Of a DNA stretch of 64,000 nucleotides, positions 45,701 through 55,849 are shown in pieces. The stretch is from Phoronis australis (lineage: Eukaryota; Phoronida; Phoronidae). Location: assembly GCA_002633005.1 (NCBI GenBank), contig NMRA01000049.1:716321-780320 (forward strand). The letters are read 5' to 3'. A model generated the notes under the pieces. It saw nothing but the letters and a program-made list of their open reading frames with translations. It searched no databases and was not told where the DNA came from. The translations under genes were made by a program, and so were the position numbers. The number at the start of each line of letters is the position of its first letter. Positions within the stretch are counted from its first letter, which is position 1.

Positions 45701-47900
45701 AGTGACGATGACGAATATTTGACGACTAAAATTATGTACGACGGTAATCACATCAGCAATGAGTTAGCGCTCCAGATATCGGAACATTTGAACAATGCTT
45801 TGAATGAGATACTCTCTTCTGATAACTCACGATCAGTTTCTGATGTCGACATCAGTAAACCATTCGACATTGAACAGACAAGTGTGGCAAGTCGGTTAAT
45901 TGATAATGTGGCATGTTCACTTTATGTTAAGGATCAGTATGGCCGATCCTGTCCTAAAGACGTCATCGGGAAGTTGTTTATACAACACAATGCGACTGAC
46001 GATGAGGTTTACACTGGTGTTCTGGCAACATCACGAATCAATGGCGGCATAGTTGTTCTGGTAGGCAGCGAAGTCGACTCACTACCGGAAGAGCTGGCGG
46101 GGATTGAAGGATTACCAAGCTCTGTTATCTCCAAAAATAATGACGGTGTATTTGTCTTCGCTTCTCAAAAAGATCCCCTCCATTCTTCGCTATTAGAAGA
46201 GATTAAAAGGAAGCTTGAAAAAGTCAATTTACCAATGTTTGTTCTACCAGTTGACTTCGCCGTTGTTACTGGTGATATTCTTAAAGATATGACAGAAGTG
46301 CCCCCAGAAGTCTCACGAGCGGATTCCAAACAGATATGGCAAGGATGTGACTTTTCGGAAACGTTGACAACCAAGGAAATAATGCTTCGGGATATGTGGG
46401 CAAAGGTTCTGAAAATGAACTCAAGCGAGGTCAAACTCGACCATTCCTTCTTCGACCTTGGAGGCACGTCAATCACGGCTATAAGTCTGGTTTCACTTGG
46501 TGAGAAAAGAGGTCTACAGTTTCAATTATCGGACGTAATGCAGCTGCAAACACTTGCAGAAATTGCCTCAGTTGCCGAGTTAAAGGTTGACGAGGGTGAC
46601 CTGTTGGTTTGTTTAAACACTGGCAATGTCGGCGAAGCTCCAGTCGTATACATTCACGCCAGTGACGGTGGTGTATCGTCGTTTTCGTACATCAGTGGTA
46701 AGTTCACGTTTGGAAAAATTATATGTGTGGGTTTGTAAAGCCATTGCTGTCGTATTAACTTAGCAGAACTTTGACACAACAAAGTGAGGACAAAATAGCA
46801 CAATTAGTTCTGGTTTCTGCCCAAATCATTATGAAACCCGCGCCTCATCGCCCGTATCACTTTTAGTGGAGTTGTGTTTTTTCATAAACTACATAAATGG
46901 TACAGGATTGGAAACGTGAGGACATTCACATCTTTTATCACCTTTATTGATTAATAGCTAGTTAGCACAGTGAGCCCCCGTCCGGTCGGACGGAACAAAA
47001 GCAACGGCTGCACCGGACCTCTGAAATCAAAATAATATCTCGTCGCCACTCATATTACAGTAGGTGACTTTTTTGGATTATTCGGAAATAAAAATACCGC
47101 ATCACGGCATTGATTATCAAAAAACGGATTTGTTACAGTCGGAGAATTACTATGATTATTATCAATAAGCTTGTTCTTGTTATTATTGTTACTAATATTA
47201 TTCCTTTTTATGTTGTTCTTCTTCTTATTATTATCATCGCTGTTCATTCCTAGGTCATCTTAAGAAGCACCCTGTGTATGCCTTCCGGTTTCTGGTTGGT
47301 AGCACACCGTTCGAGTCAATTCCTCAACTTGCCTCCCTGTATGTGGAGCGAATGCAACAGTTGGACTTCTTTGACACAGACACAGTCTATACACTGGTTG
47401 GATACTCATCGGGAGCAGCTATCGCCTTTGAAATGGCACTGCTGCTTCAACAGATCAACCGAAGACCGCAAAAGCTTGTTCTTCTAGACGGATGTCCAGA
47501 TTTAAACAGAAACACGTATATGAGAATTATGAAGTGTACGGAAGAACAAATGGCTGGTCATGAGAAATGGCTTCGAGATACGTGGAAACAAAAAGGCCTC
47601 GACGATGATGATGCAAAGGTTGGACTATCGCTCTTCCGAGAAACTGTGAGCGTGTACGCCGCCTACTTCCCTTCGACGATTTATCATGGAGATGTTACAT
47701 TTGCACGTGCCACGGACTTACTAACAGATGGGCCATTAGCGGAAACGCTTGTTGAGATACAAGAGCAAGGGCGCGACTATGGTACTCAACAACTGTGTTC
47801 TAAAACAGTGCGAGTTGTTGACGTTGACGGCGACCATTACACAATGATGAGAGATGAAAAACAGATGATAGCGAAGGCTATTGCCGGAGCATTAGAGTAA
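33023..47900 (+). CDS. Multimodular nonribosomal peptide synthetase (two exons)
   Basis: The coding sequence joins 33023-46697 and 47254-47900, giving 4,774 codons including TAA. The intron (46698-47253) starts GTAAGT and ends TTCATTCCTAG, phase 1, splitting a Gly codon. The start is the first ATG after the in-frame TAA at 32996; a second Met (33062) has a better -3 base. Domain order by residue: half condensation (1-235), A1 (248-745), T1 (766-840), E1 (858-1290), C2 (1318-1765), A2 (1776-2250), T2 (2260-2335), C3 (2355-2810), A3 (2820-3295), T3 (3305-3375), E2 (3392-3830), C4 (3850-4285), vestigial A (4290-4435), T4 (4440-4515) and thioesterase (4530-4773). All four carrier serines, all complete condensation and epimerization histidine pairs and the thioesterase serine are present, and no stop or frameshift interrupts the gene. 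It should make a short peptide with D residues at positions 1 and 3. The motif style (YPCTPxQEG, HHLVVDLVSW) resembles fungal-type enzymes. Very few animals are known to have such enzymes. Confidence 0.95.
33764..35270 (+). other. NRPS: adenylation domain A1
   Basis: Complete AMP-forming domain that would select the first amino acid. Core motifs seen: YTSGSTGKPKGV (residues 399-410), FDLSVYDIFG (444-453), GGATEGS, GELFIGG, YKTGDLGR, GRIDNQVKVRGFRVEL and NGKVDR with the catalytic Lys at 737. Binding-pocket residues read by alignment with known A domains are D-L-Y-D-M-S-Q-I-W-K. D-L-Y at the start and I-W at the end, with the SVYDIFG form of core A4, recall cysteine-activating domains (D-L-Y-N-L-S-L-I-W-K). 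The Asp and Gln substitutions make cysteine only a weak guess. Confidence 0.85.
35338..35562 (+). other. NRPS: carrier domain T1
   Basis: Peptidyl carrier domain with FFEIGGDSISAM. Ser807 would carry the phosphopantetheine arm. The GGDS form, rather than GGHS, is usual for carriers placed before an epimerization domain, as here. Confidence 0.9.
35603..36880 (+). other. NRPS: epimerization domain E1
   Basis: Converts the T1-bound L residue into a D/L mixture. It starts with LTPAQIWFFEQ, has the catalytic HHLVVDLVSWRI (His986-His987), then AHGREPW, SRTVGWFMTMFP, RNIPKHGMPF and VLFNYYG. The spacing is normal for the family. The following condensation domain C2 is of the D-accepting type, consistent with E1 being active. 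Confidence 0.9.
36980..38310 (+). other. NRPS: condensation domain C2 (D-donor type)
   Basis: Opens with MYPCTPTQEGFLF, the form typical of D-accepting condensation domains that follow an epimerase, and has the active-site motif HHSIVDG (His1455-His1456). It should join the D-configured first residue to the A2-loaded residue. Confidence 0.9.
38347..39765 (+). other. NRPS: adenylation domain A2
   Basis: Complete adenylation domain: YTSGTTGRPKG (from residue 1927), FDGAVLEVW (Asp1974), GYGPTECSI, GELFIGG, YKTGDLAR, GRIDHQVKLRGKRIEL and NNKIDQ with the catalytic Lys2239. The pocket reads D-G-L-G-V-A-G-I-M-K by alignment. The fourth position is uncertain because the segment before TPS is short. 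I do not recognise this code, but the small residues suggest room for a bulky side chain. Confidence 0.85.
39795..40020 (+). other. NRPS: carrier domain T2
   Basis: Carrier motif FFELGGHSLSAI with Ser2293. The GGHS form is that expected of a carrier followed by an ordinary condensation domain, which is the case here. Confidence 0.9.
40090..41450 (+). other. NRPS: condensation domain C3 (L-donor type)
   Basis: Begins TSCRQEQMCLLYEL, the form of L-accepting condensation domains, with active-site HHSVTDGGS (His2494-His2495). Further on are DVVVGAFFSGR and VVGYFVNTLPLR. It would transfer the dipeptide from T2 onto the A3-loaded residue. Confidence 0.9.
41478..42915 (+). other. NRPS: adenylation domain A3
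   Basis: Motifs: FTSGTTGKPKG (from residue 2977), FDGAYQEVF (Asp3023), EYGPSEVTI, GTVYIGG, GRRDRQIKLRGFRIEL and SASEKID with Lys3288. The pocket reads D-G-Q-L-V-V-E-I-M-K, which I do not recognise. The A7 motif, normally Y-K-T-G-D-L, is Y-N-S-D-D-I. The ribose-contacting Asp is kept but the preceding Thr-Gly is not. The domain may be weakly active or merely diverged. Confidence 0.8.
42920..43160 (+). other. NRPS: carrier domain T3
   Basis: Carrier motif FFYLGGDSISAM with Ser3340. Like T1 it has the GGDS form and precedes an epimerization domain. Confidence 0.9.
43205..44480 (+). other. NRPS: epimerization domain E2
   Basis: Second epimerase: LTPIQEWFFDL, HHLVVDLVSWQI (His3522-His3523), EWHGRESW, SRTVGWFTAMYP, RNIPDHGR and IVFNYHG. 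It closely resembles E1 along its whole length, suggesting an internal duplication. Confidence 0.9.
44570..45880 (+). other. NRPS: condensation domain C4 (D-donor type)
   Basis: Opens IYACTPLQEGLIF, the form of D-accepting condensation domains, and has HHSVVDGWS (His3984-His3985). It follows E2 directly. It should condense the D-terminal tripeptide with whatever sits on T4, or with a free amine if T4 is not aminoacylated. Confidence 0.9.
45900..46320 (+). other. NRPS: vestigial adenylation domain (stub)
   Basis: Between C4 and T4 only about 145 residues are present instead of roughly 480. SLYVKDQYGRSC-IGKLFIQ matches the strand and A6 region (normally GELYIGG). INGGIVVLVG matches the segment before A8. 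LEEIKRKLEKVNLPMFVLPV and VTGDILKDM match the A9-A10 end. The substrate-binding core (A1-A5), the P-loop-like TSGSTG motif and the A8 RGxRIE motif are all absent. It cannot activate an amino acid. The reading frame is intact through it. Confidence 0.85.
46360..46590 (+). other. NRPS: carrier domain T4
   Basis: Carrier motif FFDLGGTSITAI with Ser4483 kept, so this carrier can still be phosphopantetheinylated although its own module has no adenylation activity. Confidence 0.9.
46600..47900 (+). other. NRPS: C-terminal thioesterase, split by intron
   Basis: Type I alpha/beta-hydrolase thioesterase. VVYIHASDGGVSSFSYIS lies in the first exon and the rest in the second. Catalytic triad candidates are Ser4610 in GYSSG, Asp4637 in VLLDG and His4753 in DGDHYTMM. 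It would release the peptide by hydrolysis or cyclization. The intron falls in a surface-like turn between the first strand and the helix, and splicing is required to complete the domain. Confidence 0.9.
46698..47253 (+). other. Intron of the NRPS gene
   Basis: 556 bp, phase 1, donor GTAAGT, acceptor CATTCCTAG. The 3' half is rich in TTATTATT repeats. It is the only interruption found in 14.3 kb of coding sequence. Without splicing, the frame runs only 13 codons into the intron. Confidence 0.9.
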
Positions 47901-47911
47901 ATATATGCATG

Positions 47912-47947
<36 letters not shown>
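47912..47947. repeat. CA-CATA-TA microsatellite in the NRPS 3' region
   Basis: ACACACACACATACATATAT followed by TA repeats starts about 12 bases after the NRPS stop codon. I see no AATAAA polyadenylation signal close downstream. Confidence 0.9.
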
Positions 47948-48149
47948 CTGTAGGTTTTCCATTTGCGGTATTTAATCAAAGACACTAGAAATAATATTGT
48001 AGTTTATAGGTCATAATCACGAGGTCGTCACTTTTCAGACAATAGTTGACAGTAGTTGATTTCAGCAACTAAAGTTATTGGCAATGTAATGTATGAAGAT
48101 GGAAACATTATGTCTAAAAACACTTTACTGGGAGATAAAACGTAAGGGT

Positions 48150-48294
48150 AGTGATACACAAGCGATGGTGAGTCATAAGTGGTGATTAGCCATATGCTTA
48201 GTTTTATATAAGTGATGATAAGCCATGCATTTGGTATATAAAAGTGGTGTTGAGGAGTATTTAGCTTATCAGTCGTGGTGAGATATATATTTAG

Positions 48295-48325
<31 letters not shown>

Positions 48326-48640
48326 TTATATAGGTAGAGATGAGGAATATATTTAGCTGTATATAAGTTGAGGCATGTATTTGGCAATAAGTATACGTGG
48401 TGATGAGCAATATATTTTGCTATATATCAGTAGCGAGCCACATATTTGGCTACTTATACGTAGTAATGAGCCATATATTTGGCTATATGTGTACGTGGTG
48501 ATGAACAATATATTTAGGTATATATCAGTAGCGAGCCACATATTTGGCTACGTATACGTAGTAATGGGACATATATTTGGCTATATGTATACGTGGTGAT
48601 GAACAATGTATTTAGTTATATACATAAGTGGTTAGGCTAT
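48150..48640. repeat. Minisatellite with a 98-bp higher-order unit
   Basis: Diverged units of the form GTGATGAGCCATATATTTGG-CTATA recur through the block. Between 48397, 48495 and 48593 the order repeats exactly every 98 bp (each period starting GTGGTGATGA). A CT/TA microsatellite at 48295-48325 interrupts the left part. Reading frames here are repeat artefacts. Confidence 0.85.
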
Positions 48641-48657
48641 TAGAAAAACAAAGACGT

Positions 48658-48775
48658 TGTAACACCTGAAGACGACCGGAGAAATGACCGACAGCTTCGC
48701 CAGGCCAATATAGAGGTTGGTGTATGTAGACCAAGAAATTTTAGAAATGGTGTTACTGTATCACCACCTCAAAAC
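48658..48775. repeat. Dispersed direct repeat, copy 1
   Basis: Begins TGTAACACCTGAAGACGACC and matches 50843-50945 (TGTAACACCTGAAGATAGCC, then GGAGAAATTACCGAC) in the same orientation. The repeat family is not recognised. Confidence 0.6.
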
Positions 48776-50842
48776 GTTTTCAGGAAGTCAAAATTACTTT
48801 GTGCCAACTAGTATTGTTACTGTTCACTTATTGACAAAGATATTTGAAATCAAACGTAGGACGTTTTGGGATTAACTGGTGATGAGTCATATACATGGAT
48901 AAGTACGGATGTGGTGACGATAATATATTAGTGGTAAGGAGTCACAGACAGACAGACAGACACACACACACAAACACACACACACACGCACACACATATA
49001 TAAGTGGTCATGGGTTGCACAGATGCAATAGTGAGTCATATTTGGTGATGAATCGCATATAAGTTGTGGGTACTATAAAGTTAAGAGGCACAGCAATGAA
49101 GTCTTTAGCAAAGGAAGCTCGTTTTGGGCAATGACAAAGCTAATCGACTGAGGTACATGCGGCATATCGTTTAGTTAGTCATTGGTTGTGGAGGAAATAA
49201 ACATATTTGTAGGTGTGGATCAACGGGTTTTATTACAGCCTTTAATTAAAAAAATCGCTATAGCTTTTAATGTATAAGAGCACTCAGTACAAAGTAAAAA
49301 TACAAGATGAACCTACCACCTTGGCAAGTCAGTGAAAATACAGAAAATGAAGGCTAAATGCAACGATTGAGTTGTATAATTATACAGATGGTTACAAAAC
49401 CAACAGCGAAAAACTACATCAGCCCTGAAACGTCATTCATGAAATTTGAGACATCACTTTATCCCACACGCATTCAATAAGTCGAGTGGAATACAACCAT
49501 GTGATACTGCTTTCCATAATGCACTCCTGGGACAACTTTAACAATGCCCTGTGACATGGAAAGTTCAAAAGGTAGGTCAGTGTCGATTCGACATATTCAG
49601 TTCAATCATCAAACTTTCCCAAAATAGTTTAAAGCAATGAAATTGCAGCAGTATAAATAACACTCAGCATGCAGTCAGGTCCCAAACAGAACATTTGGAA
49701 CAAAGCTGTTAATAATATGACACTTCTGGCTCAGTTTTATTTGCTAAATATTATATCGTTTGCAACTTAGGCACCGATTCCTCGAAAGCTACAATGTTAA
49801 ATGTTGTTATTTAATCATTTTCAGGAAATGTCACAAGTTCAATGCACAGTTACCGGTGTTTTCATCTTTGTTATCTCTTTTCAAGTAATAAATGGTGGCA
49901 TTTAAAACTGTTTCTTTTAATAGAAAAGACTTGTAACGTAACGCCCAAGTATATACATGTCGGCCACCTCAACAGTCTGGGTGAATTATTTAAAAACCTG
50001 CCGAAAAAATGAAAGAAAATTAAGAATTCGAAGCGTATGGATAAATACAAAACGTATTTCGACTGGCGTAGATGAAAAATCTCGATCGATAAGCGGAATA
50101 ATGTCTCGTGGGATATTACTTCATGTACGCCACGCTCGGTACGTTTTGTGTGTGCATTCGTATTCGTAACTGTAGTACTTTCTTGTTTTTGATACGGTCC
50201 CCTATTTAGTATTTACATATTCAAGCAGGATAAGCAAAGCACATCGCGAGTAGACACGCAACAAGTCTGTAAATATGTATTAACATGATCTTGACTAAAG
50301 ACACATTTCGAATCACACAGCTTGGGATAGCACGAACATACAGATACATCCGAATTGAGGTACAGAAAAACCCAAACGGCTCAGGGACTTAAGTACACTA
50401 TGCGTGAGTTTAGGCCTATGCTCCTATATCCGAAGTAATGCGTTTTTCCAAAGAAAACATCATATTTGCGTGCTTTACATATAGGCGCATGCGCTTACGC
50501 AGCTGTGAGTCGTTCGTCTATTCACTGTCCATTCTTAGAACCTTTTATTATAATCGTTAGTCCTAATACGCCAACGTCTACCATTTGATAGTGTATAAGT
50601 CACGGTTGACTCGCTTAATTGTCTACAGCATTTCTCCTTGGTTTTGTTCTGGTGTTTTACATATAGGCACGTGCGCCCCATTGCGAGTACAGGCGCAACC
50701 GCATGTATAAGCGTAAGGACCTAGATAATGTAAAAATACATCTTAAAACGTTTCCAAATTCAAAAAAGCCTGCACCAGGGAGAATGCAATCTAAGGACCT
50801 ACGATAGGTGCACGAGATACCCGTTGTCGTTCTTCTGAGAAT

Positions 50843-50945
50843 GCTGTAACACCTGAAGATAGCCGGAGAAATTACCGACCGAAACCTTGTTCCAATGTAA
50901 ATATGACAGAGGATGGTGTAAAGCTCCAAAAACGTTTAGAAATGA
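50843..50945. repeat. Dispersed direct repeat, copy 2
   Basis: Partner of 48658-48775, about 2.2 kb downstream and in the same orientation. Confidence 0.6.
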
Positions 50946-53900
50946 TAAGATTATACGTGAAACGCTCGGGTAAAATCAAGAAATAAATTTCTAAACTAAT
51001 ATTTAAATTGAGAAAAATTGCGTTATCCATCACAAAATAGTAGACATTGACGAGTATTCCATTAACAGTAACTAGTAAATGAAAAGTACTAAGTTTAGAC
51101 AAAAAGCATAACGGGCTATGAATGGTAGACCTACCCACACAATGCTGTTAATAGTCCTACGGACACATCAATGAAGCTAAAGGAAACAAACGCAAATTCG
51201 GTAACCAGAACGTCCTTCCTAGAATATAAATGCGTGTAGTCAAGGTCCAAGCGCCAGAAATCAAAGCGAGATGCTGTGATGTTCTGTATTATCAGAAACG
51301 GATTTTACTCCAAAGTGACTAGATCGTTGGCCAGTACACAGACAAACTCATACATTGTGTTCGGCTTCAGGCCAAACACACGATGTTCTGGGCGACAGAA
51401 GAAGGTCTTCATTCGCCTCGTTTTCCTGTCTGGTGCCTCCCTGAACAAGAGGTGGTGAGTCAAGTGATCGCTTGGCTCGCATAACGCGAAGTTGTCGTGA
51501 GGACTCGATTGGGACCTCAGGGGTCTCACGCTCCACCGGCTAATTTGAAAAGGCTTTGTCCAGTCACGCGTTGTGGGTCATAAATCGAGATAATGATACC
51601 AACAGCTGACGCGACAAGCAGAACTACTTTCTTTTACTTCATTTGTGCACTAACTGGAGAAATTTAGAATTAGACTTTTAAACACTATCCGATCGTCAAC
51701 TTTTTTCGGGAGACTTAAATCTCAATGTAGTTTGCGCAAAGACGATGTGCAATTTTTGGAGGTGTATTGACGATGATCAACGTTAAAACGGAGAGTAAAT
51801 AAGTGCGTAATTGATCATCCAATCGGTAGTTTTGCGAGAAAGCGACGACCTTGCCGAAATTGAATAACGGAAACCCTTGAAAATCATTATAAGCGAGAAA
51901 GAGAAAACAAATATTTTCTGACGTTTAGGCTCATTAACTTTGAGTAAACGAAACGTCGCAAATATGTTCCGTCTTCTCTTGCGCGCTCAGTGTTATGGCT
52001 AAAAATCGAGTTAGGAAACATCTAGACTAAAATCTTGATGGTATCTTATTTTGCCAGCGACCATACACGGTATAAAAATGAATGAAAAGCTGAATTAGGC
52101 AAAACTTGACTTGCTGGAATTCTCGTCAAGGAACGCATAAATATCACCATCATCTTCATGTCAAAATTACCAACTAAAACTCGAGGGGGAGGGCACGAAC
52201 CTTACATCCTGGTACGCGTTTTCGTTAACGAACTTCAAAAAATAGAGCATGGAGGAGTGTTTGAAAGAGCCAAAATCCATCCAAGTCGAAGTGGCCATAA
52301 CGGAGCGATATGGAGATTTAAAATGACGTGATTTATCCATTTTTTCAGTTGCTGTGTACCTAAATGAACTGGCACAGAAAAAATGACTTAGGCCTACAGT
52401 ACGATTTTCTGAAACGTACCTCAGCGAAATCGTCAAAGAAAAAAGCGCCACTTGCCACCTAAAACGGACAAAAACAACCAAAGCGCGCAACGCGTCGCTT
52501 ACCTGAAAAAGTAACTCTTTCACTTGTTGTTTGTGGTTAAACATGTGATGTGTACCCATATTTTTGGTCGTGGCACCCTACAACGGGCTACTACTTCAAA
52601 TGACACGTATATATTGTCGATGTCAAAATTTAACTGCCCCACCGGTTCCCAGGGTTTCATGTTTTGTAATTTAAAATGATTGCATAAACTTAGGAATAAA
52701 TGCGAATTACAGGCACTGCGTTCACAAAGAGTAAGAAAACAAAAACCCAGCGGCATACGATCACCTCGCTTTAACAATGCATTGTGCGCATTCCACATAA
52801 CTAGTAGGCCACTCTTCAGATTAGTGCTTGGGCAATGAAAATAAGTGTAAGATTTCGGAAGAGTGTAATATATATTGTACATGAGAATTTCAAACGTTAA
52901 CATGACTAGTTGTTCATACTATGGGAAAAGCAATAAGGGACACAGGCACTAGCGATGATAAACTCTTCAGTATAAATATTACATTTCACAGGATGAGCAA
53001 AACATGCACTAAGCACTGTTGAGATAACCTACCGAAATCTTTTTAACTAACAATTATAAACTCTGCAATATAAACAATACACTTTATACAATGAACATGT
53101 AACAAATATACACACCCAAATAGTGTTACATGCAATCCCTGATGAGATCATCCATAAGTATGAATCCCTCCATGTAAACAATAACTCACATGGTGAGCAA
53201 AATATTTAAAGTGGGACTTAACTACAACATAGAAACCTTCAAAATTTGTGTCATAGCAGTACAAGGTTCTACTACTTGACAAAACACCATAAGTGATATA
53301 ACTGCTGAGATCACTACCTTCACGAGGAAAAGTTATCAATATAATAATATGAAACATGGGTTTGAGCAAAGTACCGGTAGGTGCACAATACTGCTATCCC
53401 TGGTGGAACCAGTCACTGAAAACCGCAATAAATTGCACACCTCACAAGATGACAATAATATGTATACAAGAATTTGCTTTTCAAGATAACCATGTGGAAA
53501 TGACAGGGTCATTGCAGAACTTGGTAAAAAATCTGCATTTCAGCCTAAAAAACAACCATTTTCAAAACCACACCAGGAGTCACTGAATAAAAATACTAAA
53601 AAAGACAGTATGTAATTCATTTCTTGGGATGCAAACAATAACTATCCTAAACTGAAAAGATCAGTCATCCAAGGCTTGAAGAATATTCAAAATAGATACA
53701 CTGGTTAAGCAATAAACTAGTAACAACAATAACGGAGACATGTCGCAATAAATACATCCCTAGTTTTATAGGAGTAAAACTAGCATTTCAAGCTCAACAA
53801 TGCCCATACAACACAAGCAGCTTACACATTTCCATAACCACACAGGCAATACTGGTGTGGTACATGAATGAGGTGCACACACTATGCATTCATACACATG

Positions 53901-55849
53901 TGAGTAGGACATTCTCACTGACCACAATGGTCAACAAAGCTGCATGCAGAATACTACCCTGCTGGCATCTCAAAGCATTTGATATACATAGAACATTGGA
54001 AATGAGTGGAGGGCACACTAATAAATGCTCTGGTGGGGCCCTTAAATCCAGTAAGGTCATACGCTGTTCAGCAAAAAAAAAACAGCTTTTCAAACAAATT
54101 TCCAAACACAGTACAACACTTTCAAACACGATTAAGTGCCAAAAATACCGGAATTGATACCTGGGCCCTGTCATTGATCTTTTTACAGGAATTGGAACTC
54201 GAAATTACGTTTGGAATTTTGTACTCTACTTTTGTGCGAACTTAAGACAGGTGGCTATTATCCTATGCTCCTATTAGTGTTAGTTTACAGTTGATAAACC
54301 CAAGAAGAATCCAGTACAATAAACTGGTATGTTATGAAATCCATTCTAGTTACTTCACGAAAAATAAGCAGAGCTTGGAATGAGCAATAACAAAAACAGC
54401 GGAGAAATTTCCAGCTGATGTATGATACACAAAAAATAGGTTTGGGTGATAGACATTTTTGGATGTAAAATTTACCTGAACTAAACATTTAATGAAGTCG
54501 AAAAAATCATAAAAAGAGGAAACTGGAAATCCAATCAGAGAAAATCGACACCAAAAAAGGAATTCCTCTTAAAAGACGGAAATCCCAAGCCCTGATCAAG
54601 TCTGTATTCTCCAGGCTTCAACGTGTACATAAATGCAACTGTCAAGCGGTATACCTTCTTGAAATTGTCACGGCAAGCTCTCTGAAATGTAAACAGTCAC
54701 AGTTTTGGTGGTGTGATTTTAAAACTTCTGGTGCTGATGACCTTGTGCACGTGCAGTAGTGTACCACAGCTTACACTCATGTAGTCAGAAGGTCACATCA
54801 CTGTTTGGAAGGGCATCATTTTTTAGAGGGATTGTTGAGTGTTGCTCAATGCTCAGGACTCAGGAGTTTTGGGAAGCAGTTGAACGAATTAGAAACCAAC
54901 GATGAAAACATTCATGAAAAGAAACCAAACCCCATAAAACGCTTTAATGAGTGGTTCGAAAAAGAGGAGATAAAAGTACATGTGCACTGTCAAGCAAGAG
55001 CTGCATGATAGTAAGAAAAGGTTCAACAAGTGAAATACAGTTTACTCACTGGTAAATATTAAACTAAGCAATCAGGGTGTAGACTGGACTGGATTATTTT
55101 GTAAACAAAAGTCAAGAGTGAACAATAGGGCCAGGTGTGCAGGACTAAGGGTTAAGCTAGTACTGGTATGCAGAATACAATGGCTTATCAATATATTATG
55201 TCATCAAATTCAGTCAACAGAGAGTGCACTATGGCAAGGGGGTTGGGGGGATCTACAGAAAACAATGAAATGAAACATAAACAAATGTAAAGAAATGAGA
55301 ACAAGGTAACAAAGACACGGCTGAAGATTGCTGTCTCCACCTCTTATTAATAAAACTTAAATGGTAATTTAAAACAATGGCTTGACATTATTTCATTTGC
55401 GAACACCATTCCAAAAATTCTGGATCTGCCACTGGCATTGAAAATCCCGGAATACCAATTCAATCCGACAACATCGGACTTGTTACAGTAAATCTACTTC
55501 ACAAAGAACAAACACAACATTGAAGGCACCATGGTATATTCGCTCAGACGTTTATCTTTCACTAAGTAACAATGTTTCTCTGACTTTAAATGTGGTAGAT
55601 GTACATAGTCTGTAATTTCATGAACACAAAATCCCACGCAAACACGGTATACTTTATCTATACAGCCAACAGCATCATGCGAGCATAAGGGATGAACAAA
55701 AAATACTTACGTTTTTCTTCACCAGGTCCAGGTACCGAGCCCGACGTAGTCGATCGGCTCAGCCTCTCACGAATCACGGCTCGACGAGCTGGTCAAACTC
55801 AGACGGCCATCCAGGAAAACCGACGTGAATTCCCAGCGCTGTCATTTAC

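Larger units (their letters stand above)
48641..55849. other. Long region without a recognised gene
   Basis: AT-rich, with microsatellite-like AC runs at 48955-49002 and the dispersed repeat pair at 48658/50843. The longest frames (52167-52559 and 52520-52903 on the minus strand) have no motif or convincing splice sites. It could be intron or 3' sequence of a minus-strand gene starting at 55.9 kb, but nothing shows this directly. Confidence 0.4.

Noticed and set aside
33159-46476. Shorter frames on both strands inside the NRPS exon (for example 33286-33501, 39835-40290 and 41269-41886 on the minus strand)
   Set aside because: They are shadows of the NRPS reading frame without motifs of their own.
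33023-47900. NRPS as bacterial or fungal contamination
   Set aside because: The same continuous sequence contains animal-type repeats on both sides, and the gene has a GT-AG intron with TTATTATT repeats and a microsatellite right after the stop. Long reads would still be the decisive test.
48150-48640. Possible CRISPR-like array
   Set aside because: Units are diverged, there are no unique spacers, and the host is an animal; it is a minisatellite.
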